Source: Fratercula arctica
Lineage: Eukaryota > Chordata > Aves > Charadriiformes > Alcidae
DNA: 64,000 nt
Direction: 5' to 3'
Assembly: GCA_947846985.1 (NCBI GenBank)
Contig: CANTUZ010000001.1
Span: forward strand, 73,663,021 to 73,727,020
The translations under genes were made by a program, and so were the position numbers. The notes under the pieces are model-generated. The model was given only the letters and a program-made list of their open reading frames with translations, did no database searches and was not told where the DNA came from. Numbering within the stretch: the first letter of the stretch is position 1; each line of letters opens with the position of its first letter. Shown in pieces: positions 1 through 14,200 of the stretch.

Positions 1-2038
1 GTAGCAAACTGTATCACAGTTTAGCCATAACTGTATGAGAATACCTTTTGTTTTAAATCAATCCAGTGAAATGTCATTTCATGCTGCTAGTTTCTGTATT
101 AGGAAAATAGAAGATTTTCTTCCTTAATCCACCTTTTAGATGTAACTCAGTTTTTATTAAAAAAAAAAAATATAAAGCAACGATTCACAATTGGCTTTCA
201 TTTTTGTTGTCCTAAACAACTCTCATCTTGGTTGTGTTTCACAGCCTCCTTTAGTCATCTTCACGATACAGAACAGATACATCAATCTTGTTTCATTTGA
301 AATGCAGAACAGAAACATCACTGAAAGCATCTGCCTTTCAGAAGCACAATGTACGAGACTGGAAGGGAACCCCTAAGTCTGGGAGGCTATTGCAGGCAAT
401 CATATAACATAAATGTGTTTCTCAGAGCTTGCTTCACTTCATTTTAAATGCACCCAACACCCCATGCATTATACAATGTTGGTCTAAGACTTCATTCCAT
501 TGATATATAGGGTTGAGCTTCCAGCCAAAACTTACTTAACACTGCTTTTTCATTTACAATTTTATCTGCCTTTAGAAATGTGTTTTAGCCTAGCTAATCC
601 ACTTCAACTTCGTTTAAATAAGAATGTAAAGCTTTAAGTTCTAGTTTTGAGCTACTTCAGTTCCCTTAGCATGAAAAAAAAAAAATCATGTCAAAAGACA
701 ACTGCCTTTTTAAAATGAGTTTCCTATAATTCAAATATTCTTAATACTAGAAAGAAGGTGTGCAATAAGCAAGACCATTATTAATCGATTCTCTAACCAT
801 AATTGTATAGACAGTAAACAGAATCACCCTCTTATACACTCAACTGAAGTGATACCTGAAATTCAAGTAGGAAAACCTCAATGCTTCATCTAGAAGTGTC
901 TAAATGTGGAACACTAGCACATTACATTTACTAAACAAAAGCATTACATAAGATAGTCAATTTTCTTTTACCATAAAAAATAGCAAACAGTATATGTGAT
1001 AGAGGTTACTACTCCTATCAAACACTTCAAGAGCAAATAGGTAAATTCTAAATTTATTGCAATGCAGAGTCTGTACAATAATAGCAACCAGACTGTATGC
1101 CACTGAAATTCACGTTAAAAAGTATAGGCATAATAAACACAGTTAGCACTAATAACCCTTAAGTGTTGAGACATTAAGTTTAGATACAGGCTGACCTCAG
1201 TTGTGTTGAGTTTAACAAATCCCTGAAGACTAATCCATCATGGCTACAGCAGGTTCATCAACTTGTGAGACAAGTATCAGAAACAGCACAGAGGTAGAGG
1301 CCATGAACATGCAAGATATCACTCTTCAACACCACAGTAATATGTTTACCAAGGCATGCAAAAATATTTTTAGTATTAAGCAGCACAGAAGGGCAAATAT
1401 GAAGTGAGCATCATCCTCACTTCATAAGTTTTTTTCATGTATAAGATGTAAACTGAAGTTTCATCAGCTAAAGATCATATATGTCAAATGCAGGAGGGTA
1501 GAATGCAGGTCTATGAAGGTTCAAATGAATGTACAAAATAGAAATAGCCAAAAACTAAGAACAGTTTAGTATTCAGTTATTTCTAAGCCTATTGACATGC
1601 ATTGCCTAAGGGCAGCTTAGGCTTCTAAACTAAAATAAGTCATTACTGATCTACAGAGACCAACACTGTTTTCTCTAAAGAAACTTCAATTAAATGCGTA
1701 CTGGAACAGCTAAGAGGCAAGTGAACAGAAATGTCATGAGCTTTTCTTGAGATCATCACCTCAGTCAGATAGGGACAAGATTTCATTTAAGACTAAACAT
1801 GGCTACAAGCCCAAAATAAAAGCCTACAAGGAATTTTAAAGCAGCATATTAAGTTCTAGTATGACAAATGAATGCCTGCCTGCTGTTGGAAGGCCATTCA
1901 ATTAATAAGCTCTAACAGACTTTAGAGAAAAGACCACCTAAAGGCAAATTCTTTATATGACCAACAGAGTGCTCTTAAGGCTGCATTAGCTCCTAATCCA
2001 GAGAAACAGAAGTTAGAGATGGAAAAGGATTTTATTAC
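1..2038 (-). other. PPP2R3B intron 10 (partial)
   Basis: Downstream of exon 10 on the minus strand. Both strands were read for the expected KITLQDLKRC-like exon and none was found. It holds only short A/T runs (about 159-170 and 675-686) and no recognised repeat or RNA gene. Confidence 0.8.
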
Positions 2039-2214
2039 CTTCATACTGTGGCTTCACGAGATCCAGCATCTGGCATAAACAGTCTTCAAATGGCAAAGGT
2101 TCTATGGCCATGTTATCTAGTTTTTGGCACTGTTCTTCATAAAAGTACTCCAATTCGTACATAGACAAAGCACCATCTCCATCAAGATCCATGCAGCGAA
2201 ACCAGTATTCAATG
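2039..2214 (-). CDS. PPP2R3B: PPP2R3B coding exon 10 (EF-hand 2), last exon in window
   Basis: 176 bases, entry phase 2, exit phase 1. It encodes [20 protein letters not shown], with canonical EF-hand loop [12 protein letters not shown], then [10 protein letters not shown] and [13 protein letters not shown]. The acceptor is AATTTCAG and the donor is GAAG|GTAATA. The next exon should begin with the family's KITLQDLKRC-like segment, which was not found in 1-2038 and is expected beyond the left edge. Confidence 0.96.
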
Positions 2215-5200
2215 CTGAAATTCAGTAATTAATAGCAAAGAACTGTATGCACAAACTTATTACAGAATTTTAAGAATGTATATTGCTTGTTTTAAAAGCT
2301 ACACTACTTACAGGTGTAAAACTAGACTTAAGACTATATTCCATAATGCCATAGAAAGTCATTAAGCAACATCTACTGTGGTAAGAGTTTCTGGTATTTG
2401 ACATGTCATACCTTACTGCATTTGAAAACTAGTTGTGGGTGGGTGGGAGAGGAGATGACTAAAGCATGTGGCTTTACATAAAAGCTCTAGGGAGCCAATG
2501 AAAAATTGAATTGGGCATCAAAAATTCTTTTTTCATATTGAACAAGCCAGTAACACATCTCACAACAGGTTTCTTATTGATATCCTACAGCTAATGCTAG
2601 CTGTGTAGTTTCCCAAAGTTACTGGCATCATGAAACAACTGCAATTTCCTTTATCTATGACCCTGTCCATAAGTAGGCCAATTAGCCTCTTAAAAGTCAT
2701 TAAAATAGACTTTTACAGCAGCAACACAGGAGACACCAATAAATAAGAATCATGTAAACTCGGCCAGTTTTCCACTCATGTTTTTATCATTTTGCTTCTT
2801 CCATTACAGTTCCAGCTGAGCATCAGTGGTCCCTATTTAAAGAGCGGAAAAGCAATAAAGTCAGTCTTTATTTCTGTTAAAACCATAAATTTGTTCTTAC
2901 CTAGTTGGTGTCTTCTTGTCCTCTTCAGATATCAAAAACCAGACAAAATCAGCATAGCTAATTTTTCCATCTTTTTGTGCTTTCCTACCTCTTGAAGGCA
3001 AACGAGGGAAAAGATAGAAAGTTTATGTTAAAACACCTAGCTTTTACTAACCAAAAAGAAGGATTATTTTCCTCGGTGATATTAACTACTTATCTCCTAC
3101 AAGATGTGGTGTTCCTAAGGTGACTTATCCTGAATGATCAAAGTAGTCTGTGACAAGGAGCTTGTGTGCTCTGTTCTGTTTCTACTACAATGTGTATTTA
3201 AAGAGGAAGGCAGCAGCTGGAAGAGGAAGGGAGCACTTTGTTCAGAAGGACTTACAGCTTTCCTTCCTGGGCAGCAATACTGCTACTTAATTGTTAACAG
3301 AAGAAATATCTCAATTAATTAAAAAAAATATATTACATACAAGCACACATATTTCTCAGAATTTCTATTAGCTAAAGAGATGAGAACTTAGAGCTGTACA
3401 GAACTCTGCCAGCTAAAAGTGTTGGAATGGAAATATGACGATAAAAGTGAAATAAAAACATTCAGGAAGTATTTGTGGCAAGAACGTAGTTGTCTGTTTC
3501 TACTCTTTCACCACAGAACACAGCATCCAAATACTTTCTGAAGACCTTTCCAGTAAAAAGTCAGGTAGGCAGCTGCTAGACATATTACATTTTATTTCTA
3601 AAGTTCCTTTTTTGCTGTTTTATCCTCAACGTGTCTAGAAAAATATGATGTATGTTTTGTCTCACCCAAAAAACCTGGATAAAGGAGTAAGCTCTAGACA
3701 TATGCCTGCCAAATGTCATTTCACTCATTTAAGCTTTTGTTATGGCATTTCTGTTTATCAGCCACTTTCTAGCTGCAAAAATCGTGCTAGTGAAATAGTT
3801 CAAAGATGAGTTAAATGCCATAACTACACAAGAGTAAGTCAATCCAAGTCACAATAATGAAGAATCACTGTCAAAAATAAGAATTAACTCCACCGGAGGC
3901 ATTTTTGTAAGTTTGTTGATGCAATAAGAATCAATTTTACAAGCAGTACCGAAATGCCCAATTCCCTTTGATAATTTTACAGGTTTGAGGGATGGAAAAA
4001 TAACAATGCCAACATTTCTTTCCTTCCTCATTCCCATCCCTGCTAAACCTTACAGTATCCTATGGTGAGTGTTCATTCAGATAAGGAAAGAAGAATAAAG
4101 AACTTTGACTGGGCCAAAGGTTCCAAGAGCACTCCAGTTCTCCTGAACTACAATGCTAAATCTTGAAATTCACTGTTCCATTTCAAGGGGAAGGCATTTC
4201 CCTGGGAATGTCACACTTGATTTAAAAGCAAATATATAAATATTAAATTTGATTTAGTTCAGCATATGAAACACATACCTTGTTACTGCTCCTGAGAAGA
4301 TCCTCTCTATCATCCTATTTGATATTGCTGTGAAAAAAGGTTTAAAATAGTGTCAATTTTATAGAAGTTATTTTTGCTTTGTATTGTCCTGTTGAAGAGT
4401 TTATTGGAAACCTCTTATGTGTACACATCTGTGAGAAAGATCAAGTGTAGCACTCATTAATTCTTTTGAGTTCTCTTGGAGAAGATCACTTAACACAAAG
4501 TCTCCAAAACAAAGCTAGAACCAACCAGCTTTGAATTCAGGCTTGATGCAGAAATAGTAGCATAATAAAAGTAATTAAATTGTCTGATGAGGTAAAATAG
4601 CATTTACCAGTTCTTTGACAATTAAATCATGTTTTCAAGTGCCATTACAGTTTATATGACCTTGGTTTTGGCAAAGAGCCAAAATAGAATTGGCACGTTA
4701 ATACATAATGAGCATACCTAACCAATTCTGACATGGGTCTATTTCTGACATGGTTCTGATCCATGCTTCTAATTTTAAAACCATTTCAGGGATTTTAGAG
4801 ACATGTCTTAACTGAGCACTAGCTCTGTAAAGGATATTCAATTTATCCTGAAGAATTTGTGGATGGTACCCAGAGCAGCACATGACACTGCTCTCACAGA
4901 AGAATTACTTCTTATTATTCTAGCTCTGAAATATTTTTTCAGCATTGTAGAAATACTGATAATTAAAGCAGGCGGCTAACCATTAGAACAGTTCATCTGT
5001 TATGTACTTATGACAATGCTATCACCATATTATTCTAGTAGGGACGCTGGTCCCTGCTTAATATTTATCCCCAGAACTGCCGGATAGTCAGTTTGTTTCA
5101 GACATACACGCTGATGCTTTTTATCTACTTTTGAAACACTGAAGCTGTTCAACCTTCTCAACAACAGCTACATACTTTAATATTTTTGTTACTACATTAA

Positions 5201-8200
5201 GTGTTTGATCTAGCCTAATTTTAGACCAGTGACAGTATAAAAGGAAGGTATTTATGAAATGAGTTGATCTCATTTTGACATGCAAAAAAAATAGAAGTTT
5301 AAGACTAAAGTTGGGTTATGATGTCCATTTTATGCTCTTCTTTATTCTAGTTCTCATTAAGCAGCAGCTGTTAAGCTTTAAGCAATATTCCATGGTTTAA
5401 AGGATGCAAGACCATATTGCAAGTGGCATGGCATCAGTTCTGCGTCCTTTCTATAGTGTACTAACTCAATAGAGCAACCTCTCAAATGAAAGCAGCTTTC
5501 CTTCCAGTGTCCTAAAGTGTAGTCAGACTTCACTGGGCAAGTTCTCAGAAGCAATCAGAATTTGTTATTCCTCTTAATGTGGGATAATATTCCATAATCA
5601 CTTTCTGCTTAAGTAAGCTTTCCAGTCCTGAAGGGAATACTTTTAAGATGACAATGGATGCAAAGCGTCCAAAAAAAAAAAAAATAAAATCCAACAGTTC
5701 CATACAAGCTACAAGACTATTTAGAATAGGTACAGTTGTGCAAGACTACAGAATCACAGTCATGGTATACTGTGAATGCAGAAAATGCAAAGCTCTTAAA
5801 TAGTATTAAAACAAGATGTACTGCAGCCAAGTTAGCAAAATTTAAAATAAGCTAAGTACCTGAATGCATGTTTGCTTTTTTCTGCTCTTTCCATACCTTG
5901 CCATAAGTGGCATGCTAGTTGAATAACCTAAGTAAAATGGATTGTTTCCAAGATAACAACCCAAAACTGCCAAACGGAGCCATTTATAATATACCAAGAC
6001 TTAAATGATTTTTTTTTAGATCAAGCCTACACACTTACAGATTTATTTCCTCCTCTACTACTTAGCCAAGATCAGAATTCAAATTCAGAATTTTCCTCAA
6101 ATTTGGTATTGCCAGACACAAAGCAACATCACAGATGACTTGTCCTGCTTTATTTCACTAGTCAGCAGGATCAGCTACACCAACAGACTCATGAAGCCTG
6201 GCCTTGGCAGTTAACCACTTCCTCAGTTGAAAGTTTACAGGTCATTTAATACATGTAAACAAAGGCGCTTTATTTGTCATACCATGATCATTATGTCGAG
6301 CTAAATCCTTCCGATCAATATAGAGGTCATGGTCTGTATCCAGCTCCCAAAATTTGCAATAGATAACATAAAAATGTTCATATGAGAAGTACTCTGTCAG
6401 CTGGTTAATATCAGCTTCCTCTTCCAATAATGCCACATTCTATTATCAGAAGGATAAATAGAACACATTAAAGAATTTGTAAGACATTTGTTGAATGATC
6501 TGAGTTCTCATAACCAAGTTAATATCTAATACTATTCCAGTGGGACAACTTCTATCTTCAGAGACAGTGCACACCATGCAGCATGACAGCAAAGACTGAA
6601 CACAAGGTAGAAAATTAATGTGTCCATAGAGGAATGAGGAGATCAGCCAGACTTCTGCTAATGACATATGCATTTATACAGCTCATTTTATCTAAACAAT
6701 GACATTTAAGCATATTCTGGTGTATGAGAATTAATGCAATTGAGCCTTCACCAGTTTTTGGAAAACCAAGAAACGGCATTTATGTTACTCCCTTAAATGT
6801 TTATTTAATGCAGTTTTTAAACTTGTAGAAACATCTGTCTTGCAAAATTTTAGATGTTATGTACCTGCAAAAAGTTGCTTTTCCTGAGCTCATTACAAGT
6901 TATTTTCCCAGACCAGGACCTATTTACTGTATAAAATATTCTCTGTATAACCTGCAAGAAAAAGAAAAGGGAAAGGTGATCTTAGGTACGCTAACTACAT
7001 ATCTTTGACAAATGTTTGGGATTGTAAGTCTTAGCTCAGGTGCATTACAGAACTCCATCTTTCCACTATTTCTGTTCTTCTCATTACTTAGCAGGTTGAT
7101 GCTTCTCTTATCTCATACTACCAAACTATTTCTAATTCTATATCTAAACTCGTCTTGACAAATCTTATTTCAATGCTGCAGTACCCGTATCTCACACACT
7201 ATACTTGCGGAATACTTATACGCTATCCAGAATATGTCTATTGGCAATTTCACTACCTCCCAGTCTTCCAGATCTACAGGATATCATCTAACAAACCTAT
7301 TAATGTATCTCATTATTTCAGATTTAAAGATGTATATTTACTGTAAGAATATTTTACTTCATAAATGAAGTTACAGAAATAGAATTGGGACTGTTGCTAC
7401 TTCTAGAGTCCGCAAGTACAACAACTCAACATCTGACAAAAAAATACTTTCTGCAGGTGCAGAGAGAATATGTTTTCCCCCCCCATTTAATTTTATTCTA
7501 TTTAAAGTTATTTGAAAAAAACCCGGTTAACAGTATTTAAAGTAGTACATAAATGTTTTCTAATTGAAGAACAAAAAAAAAATAAATCTCTGCAAGAAAG
7601 AAGACTAGTTCTTGTGCCATGAGCGATATCAGAACCAGAAAGAAATCCATTCAGTTGAGTATCCAAGACTTTTGTTTAAATCAGTTTTAGAGGTCTATTA
7701 TTTTGGTAACTCATCCGTTCAGCACCATTTGCTTAGTTTTAGTTTACAAACATAAGACTTTAAAATATGTTATTTGTTTCTGAAATTTTTTAAATTGAAT
7801 TCAGTATTCACCTCAATTACTTTGACTTAAATCTACCACATGTACATTTCAAGTCAGTTATTCACTGCTAACAAAAGCAGACAAAAAATCTAAACATATA
7901 ACACACTATAACTGCTTAACTGGAGATAAATTATACCTGCTAATTAGCAAGACCAAATCTTGCATGTGTAGCATTTCATTTGCAACACAGTAGTTACGAG
8001 CTAAAAGAACCATCTCTTTAGAAATCCTTTTCCCCCAAATAAAACCTCTTCCAAACTAAAGACTTCATTATTTAAGTTTTTATCACTTCAGACCTTAATT
8101 GCAGTAAATCAATAGTTTAAACAAACCAATCATTTCTAAATTACAAATAGAAGAGTAATTTATTCATAAAGTTTTAAAGTAAAGCTTAAACTGTAGCATG

Positions 8201-11200
8201 CAGCAAGCTCTGCAGCTCTTACTTTGAACAAGAACAGCTGGTTCAATAAATCCAGAAAAGAGAATAGACTAGCCTACTTCTGAAACTTAATTAGCTCAGT
8301 TCTAATTGTGAGTTTAGGAAAGGCCCATTTTTGGCTTATACTACAAAGCAATTTTTTCTAAAAAGGTTTTGTCTTTGCTTTGCAACTTAATCCATCTGCA
8401 TGTCATTATCTCATCTGTTATACATTTAACTGGTCTAAAAATAAAAACAAAATTGAATGTTTGCTAAAGACAACTGGGAACAGACTTAAAAAAAACCCGT
8501 TTTCTAAAGTGAATTGAAGCAGAATATAAGCAAATTGTCAGAGAATTGCTGCCTTTACTGTGCTGCACACTGGTTTTGTCAGAAGGGAGAGGAAACGGTG
8601 CAATACAGAGATTACAACTTCAAGAACTCATAGTTCAGATATATACATGACATACTTTCAGACTAAGTGTAGTATCTCCTTTGTCCGGGCAATCGTTTTT
8701 AATATATTTCAGCTTTATCTTCAACGTATGTACCTAACCTTAACACTTAGACTGACCAACCAACCTATAGCATAGCCTAGCAGACAGAACTGATTGCTTC
8801 CATGGTTGAACAACACTTACAAGACACCTGCTTCACTAAAGAGATATATGTAATGTATGCATGCATACTCATATATACATGTATGTATATATAAATACAG
8901 CAGAAAAATGGATCATTTAACTCATAACCATAAATTAACATGAACGGACATTAAAGCTTCAACTGCAATGCTTACAAAATCCTTTTGATGGAGTAGTTCC
9001 ATGTAGCAAGGGTAAAGCTACTATAAATACAGGTATGAAATGCCTTACTTCATCTTAGAGAGAAAAAATTTATAATTATTACTAATAACTTGCAGGACAG
9101 AATTTTAGAAGACTGTATTGAGCAAGAGTAACTCCATCTTAAAATAGAACAAGAAAGGGCAGACAGTCTTGCCATTTCTGGATCTGCAGAATAGTATTCC
9201 AAATATTCTTGCTATATTCCGAACAATACTAGTTTACTTTTGGGATTTTTGATTAAACACGGATTTCTGTTGAAGACCACACTAAATTGTGTTAGTAAAG
9301 TACTGCCAGCACTAATTTATTCAATATTGCTAGACTCAGGCCTACTCAAATAAGCTGCTCCTCCAAAGAAAAGTAACTGGAAATGGCAAGAACTTTTCCC
9401 TCCTATGGTCCTTTAGGACAGGTGGCAAGCTTTCAAAATTTTAAGCAGAGCAGGCTTTGATGTAACCCAGATTCCATTAAGAAAGAAAACTACACACAAG
9501 CAGAACATTTCCTTCACGCACATCTGACAAGAAAGTTCTAGGAGCTCATGTAATCATTATAACAAGAAGCAAAATCTAATGCAGCCGGACACACTCGATG
9601 GGCTGGCAGTCTCTGTAAGAAGGATATGAGGAACCAAAACCAAATGCTTTCAAAAAAGCTTCTGCAGTTTTGGTCTGGGTCAAACTACATGCTAGATAAA
9701 AGATGATCAACTCTGCACGTTTTTTGTTGGAGAATATTCATGAAGTTATTTTTCACATGCACAAAGAACGCAAACTAAATGTCATTTTGAAGAATTTTAG
9801 AGACTTCAGTGGAACCGGCTGTCTAGTCTATAGTTAAGCAAATCTAGTGTCACTGATTTTTCCCTTTGGTATAGAAAGAATACTTCAGTCACCCAACTCT
9901 AGGAAGAGAGAAATGGAACTTTTCATGTATAAAACCTGCTCAGAAAGAAAAATCCCCAGAGAGGAAAGCAGCATGCAGCTTCAATATTACAATTATTTTA
10001 CTTAATACTGAACGTAATTACGTTAACACAAACTTTTCATTCAAAATTCCATTTAATTAAACCAAGAGTAAGGTCAAGATTCTAACAAGTACAATCTATA
10101 GCCACAATCAAGTGTTTAAGATAACAGCCTGCTCTTTGTTTAATGTTCATTAAGTTATCCTGCACTATTACAATTAAGTGTTTCTCTTATTAGTATTAAG
10201 TTCACCAATTTCTTATAAATGTTAAGAAAAGCTATATGATGCTTAAGAAATTGAGTCTTTCTTCATAAGGTTTCTAGGTAAGTAGAAATGATGACTGACA
10301 GCACACTCAACTTTTCTCAAGGGACAAACATGCTTATATATATTGACTAATCTTAGTCATCCTGATTTTCCTACTTGGTTAATAAAAAAATAGCTTTTCC
10401 AAATAAAAATCACTCACTGTGGTAATGTACCGAGAATGAAATTCAGATGCTTCTTTTAAAAATGATAGGCCAGGATGACTATTCACCACATCCTACAAAA
10501 AAAAGAAATAACAATATTCCAAACAGTATTTATTAGTGACTACATAAAATAATTAGCACAGAATAGCACATCTGCTTCCTGAACCAAAACAGTTCAAATT
10601 AAATACCACAATCTTTAATGAAAACTTCATTTAGAACATGCTTCACGTAAATAACACTGCTGACTTTTTTTTTAATTATCTTTTAAAGAAGCCAGATAAA
10701 CAAAAGCTTTCCTGTATTTCAGATGGGATGAAGATTTTGAACACTGCTGACTGTTGCAGCTTGAATTTTCTGTGTCTGACTGATTCAGTAAAAGCCAGTT
10801 TAGGTTTTATTCATCTATTAGTAAAAGTGTTGGTTGCCACCCTTTGAGAGAAACTGTATTAGGTCTTGAATCCATATACCACTTTTTCCTTTGCTCACCA
10901 AAGGGCCTCCTCGACTTAAATAACTTCAACTGCTTTTCTAAACCGTAAGGATTCTGATACATGTGCTATTCCTGCAAGCAATTTTAACTCCATGCATCTT
11001 ACTGTAGCTCTTAAAAATGCCTCACCTTATTTTACAGTTAATCGTTTTATATAAGTCACTCACTATTGTCTCAGTGGACCATAGGAAGTCAATTACGCTA
11101 GATATTATCAATAAACTTTAATGAAGACCACGAAAAAGCATGGTTAGCTCAAAAAAAAAAAAAAATCAGGGCTTTGTCAGCTTATCATTTTGTTGTGTTT

Positions 11201-14200
11201 CCAGAACTAGTTTCAGTTGCAATTTACTTGTAAAAAAGGAATGAAGTCTTCTTGCACCAAGTAGTTACATCCAGGGTTCATTAGAAGATGAACAAACTTT
11301 GCAGCATCATCATAGCAGGTCTGAAGTATTCTGAAATGTAAATATTGCCATTTAATATTCTACAGGGAAAATTGCTCATGATACCTTGTATGGGCATCCT
11401 AGAGCAAGGCCTATGAAATTGCACCCACAACATTTAATTCAAAAGCTAATTACAAATGTCAAAGTACACTCTAAGTGAACTTATCAAAGCAGTACTGTCT
11501 CATACATTTAGGTAAAGGAGGTGGATACTCCATGTTATTGGTTACACAAAAGGACATTTTTCACTTAGAACTGAAGGAGAACTAGAAAGAAGAAAAAGTG
11601 TTTTGTCCAGAATTGACATCTACAAGTTAAGACCATGGTTTTCACTTTTCCCCATAAGCAGCCAGTCATTCACCAAACACTTTAAAAATCTATGAACACT
11701 GTAAACAAAGATTTGTTTGTGTTAAAAGGATGATTTACTTACATTTCCCCAGGTACAAATTTGCTGTCAATGGCTGATTATGGGAAAGTGTTTTATTCCC
11801 CTTTACAGATCAGAACTCATTCAGAGCTTAAAATATCACATTTCAATTAAAAAATGCAGTACTTCTAAAAGAAAGTAATCTACTTACTTCCGCCACATTG
11901 CAACAAATTTATGAACTGACACATATCCTGTTCGTTCACCTCCAGCACAATAAAACAAAGGACCTTTCCAGTAAAAAGGGCATTCACAAGCCTAGAATTT
12001 AAGTATACATTGAGTTAGTTCATTGATTGCTTATCTGAGGGTTACTCCTTCATTTAGAAGTATTTAAAAAATTAAATTTTACAAGTGTTAAGAAGAAAAC
12101 ATTGAAGGACTGATTTCTTTCTTTAAAATCGTTTCTGAAACCAACTGCACCTTCCAAGATAATTAATTTCAAGCAACTGCTTTAGGCGGGAATCCAAAAG
12201 TGGAAAGCAAAACAGAGGGCAACTTGCAGCATTCCTAATAGATGAACGCAGTCACATGCCTGCTCTGTCCAGACTCCAAGCAGCATCCATACTAATAAGC
12301 TCTGCTAAAGAGCTGGATATCTTTAAGCTGAGCTCAAAACAGTACAAACAGTTACACAGCTTCTGAACTGGAACAAGTTTACATTTGTCTGTCCCAGAAG
12401 ATGGCTCAACTGGCTGGCATTTTGCATATGCATATACATCTATCCAATTTTAAGTAGCAGGTCAGCCTGCCCTAAGCAGCAGTATCTTGCTTCAGGATAC
12501 CCGAGTTACACCGTCACAACTTCAATACTTCCGTATAGCTACAGTGCTGCTTCTGTGTCTGCTCCAAGCTTCCTCAGTCGTAACAGCTAAGTACCTATGA
12601 GCACATAACAGCTTTCGCCTAAAATTGATTACAACTTGGAGTAGTCAAGTCATGCTGGCATCTCTGAGAATCTCATGGGGAACTCAAATAAGACGACGAA
12701 TACTGCAAGGTGTATAAGGTCACTGGAATAAGAGGACAGTTATTTCTCATGCAATAGTTTAACCAGTACTGTAAAAAAAATAAGAAAAAGTGAGCTTGAT
12801 GAGTACTGTCCTCAGTCTGAGAGACTTCTCCCTGTGCTTCAGGAAGGTGCCTTTCATCACTGAGTTGTAGGTGACTGGACCCTTCCACTTTTCTTGCTGA
12901 GAGGGAAGGGTCTCTTCCACCTCTCCTCACTTCTTTGTGGAAATGACCAGTGGAAGGTGAGAATCCTATCATTCAGCTTAGCAGTTAAACACTTCTGGTG
13001 AGGCAAACAAGCAGTTTCTGAACACTCAGCCCTGCTGTTGTGAAAAGTCTTTGTTTCTGTTTTCTAGACCCTGGATTTTAAATACAAAAAGACAGGAACA
13101 GGGATGAGAACCTGAGACTTATTATCAAGACCATGACTTGCAGTGATATGTCAAGCATTGATTCCATATAACAAAATGGAAATTTAAGTTTCATTTGATT
13201 AGCTTATTGCCTGTTACACAGAAGTTAAAAAATATTTACTGCTTTCTAATTTTCACTCTGCCGTAACTCTAAATTAGCTCTTCAGTAATAACCAGAGGGC
13301 TATAATCTCAAGTTACCAAGCCATTCTGTCTTTCAATGTCTTTACAATGGAGGTTTGTGACAGAGCTGAATGAGGAAAAAACAGTGTGGACGCCTGAAAA
13401 CAAAATGCATATTAACAGTGGTTTTGCCTTAAGTCTGTTGGTAGATACAGAATGCAGAACAACACACAGTGTGTCCTTCGGTATTTCATTGTTTATGCAA
13501 CTAAAAAAAAATTGTTCAAGTTATGTTCTAATGTTTGTTTCTTTTTGTAAGCAAAAATGTAGGGCTATTTGAGACAAAGTTAATGCAAAGATTTCCACAC
13601 GCAACTGTGCTATCAACAATGTTGAATATGATGCTTTACTGGTACTACCTTGCAGGAGATGAAAACACATAATGCAAGAAAACAAAGCACACAGCACTCA
13701 TTTTTCCTTTCCATAGGTGTACAGTACTAAAAGCTGACAGCCAGCAAGTTCTCACCTTTGCAACCTTCCCCATGTCTTCTAACGTTGCCCTCTCATTTGG
13801 AAACTCAGAGAATGTTCTCTCAATTTTGGCAATCACAGCATCTATATCCACTTTTTCCTTAGGACATCCTCGAGGAAAATAGAAAGTTGGAATGTTTTGA
13901 CTAAGTGATGGTGGCAAAGTTTCTTCCTTCTTTGTCTGAACCTAAATAGATAAATACACATTTGACAGTCAGGTACAATGAAATCACATATAATAGTCAT
14001 CCTCAGATGACTTGAATCTCTTGGTATTATATGTTACAACACACCTTCAAAAAGATTTTTGATGATAGGCTGAATAAGCTATTTAAGAAAGAGCACATTG
14101 GAAAAATTCATTAGTATTTCCAAAACCTGTCATTTAGAAAGATTTCTAGGATGTTAAAAATTTAATAAAAACAACTTCAGTCTTCAACATCTCACGTTTC

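Larger units (their letters stand above)
10493..13755 (-). other. PPP2R3B introns around exons 3 and 4
   Basis: Apart from exons 3 and 4, this stretch is non-coding: introns of 735, 557 and 1764 bases. The only simple tract noted is an A-run near 11151-11165. Open frames at 12673-12972 (minus) and 13336-13572 (plus) match nothing recognised. Confidence 0.8.

Noticed and set aside
6446..6673. Minus-strand open frame of 75 codons next to exon 7
   Set aside because: It lies in the intron directly upstream of exon 7, has no B'' family similarity, and the real exon boundary is fixed at 6439 by phase.
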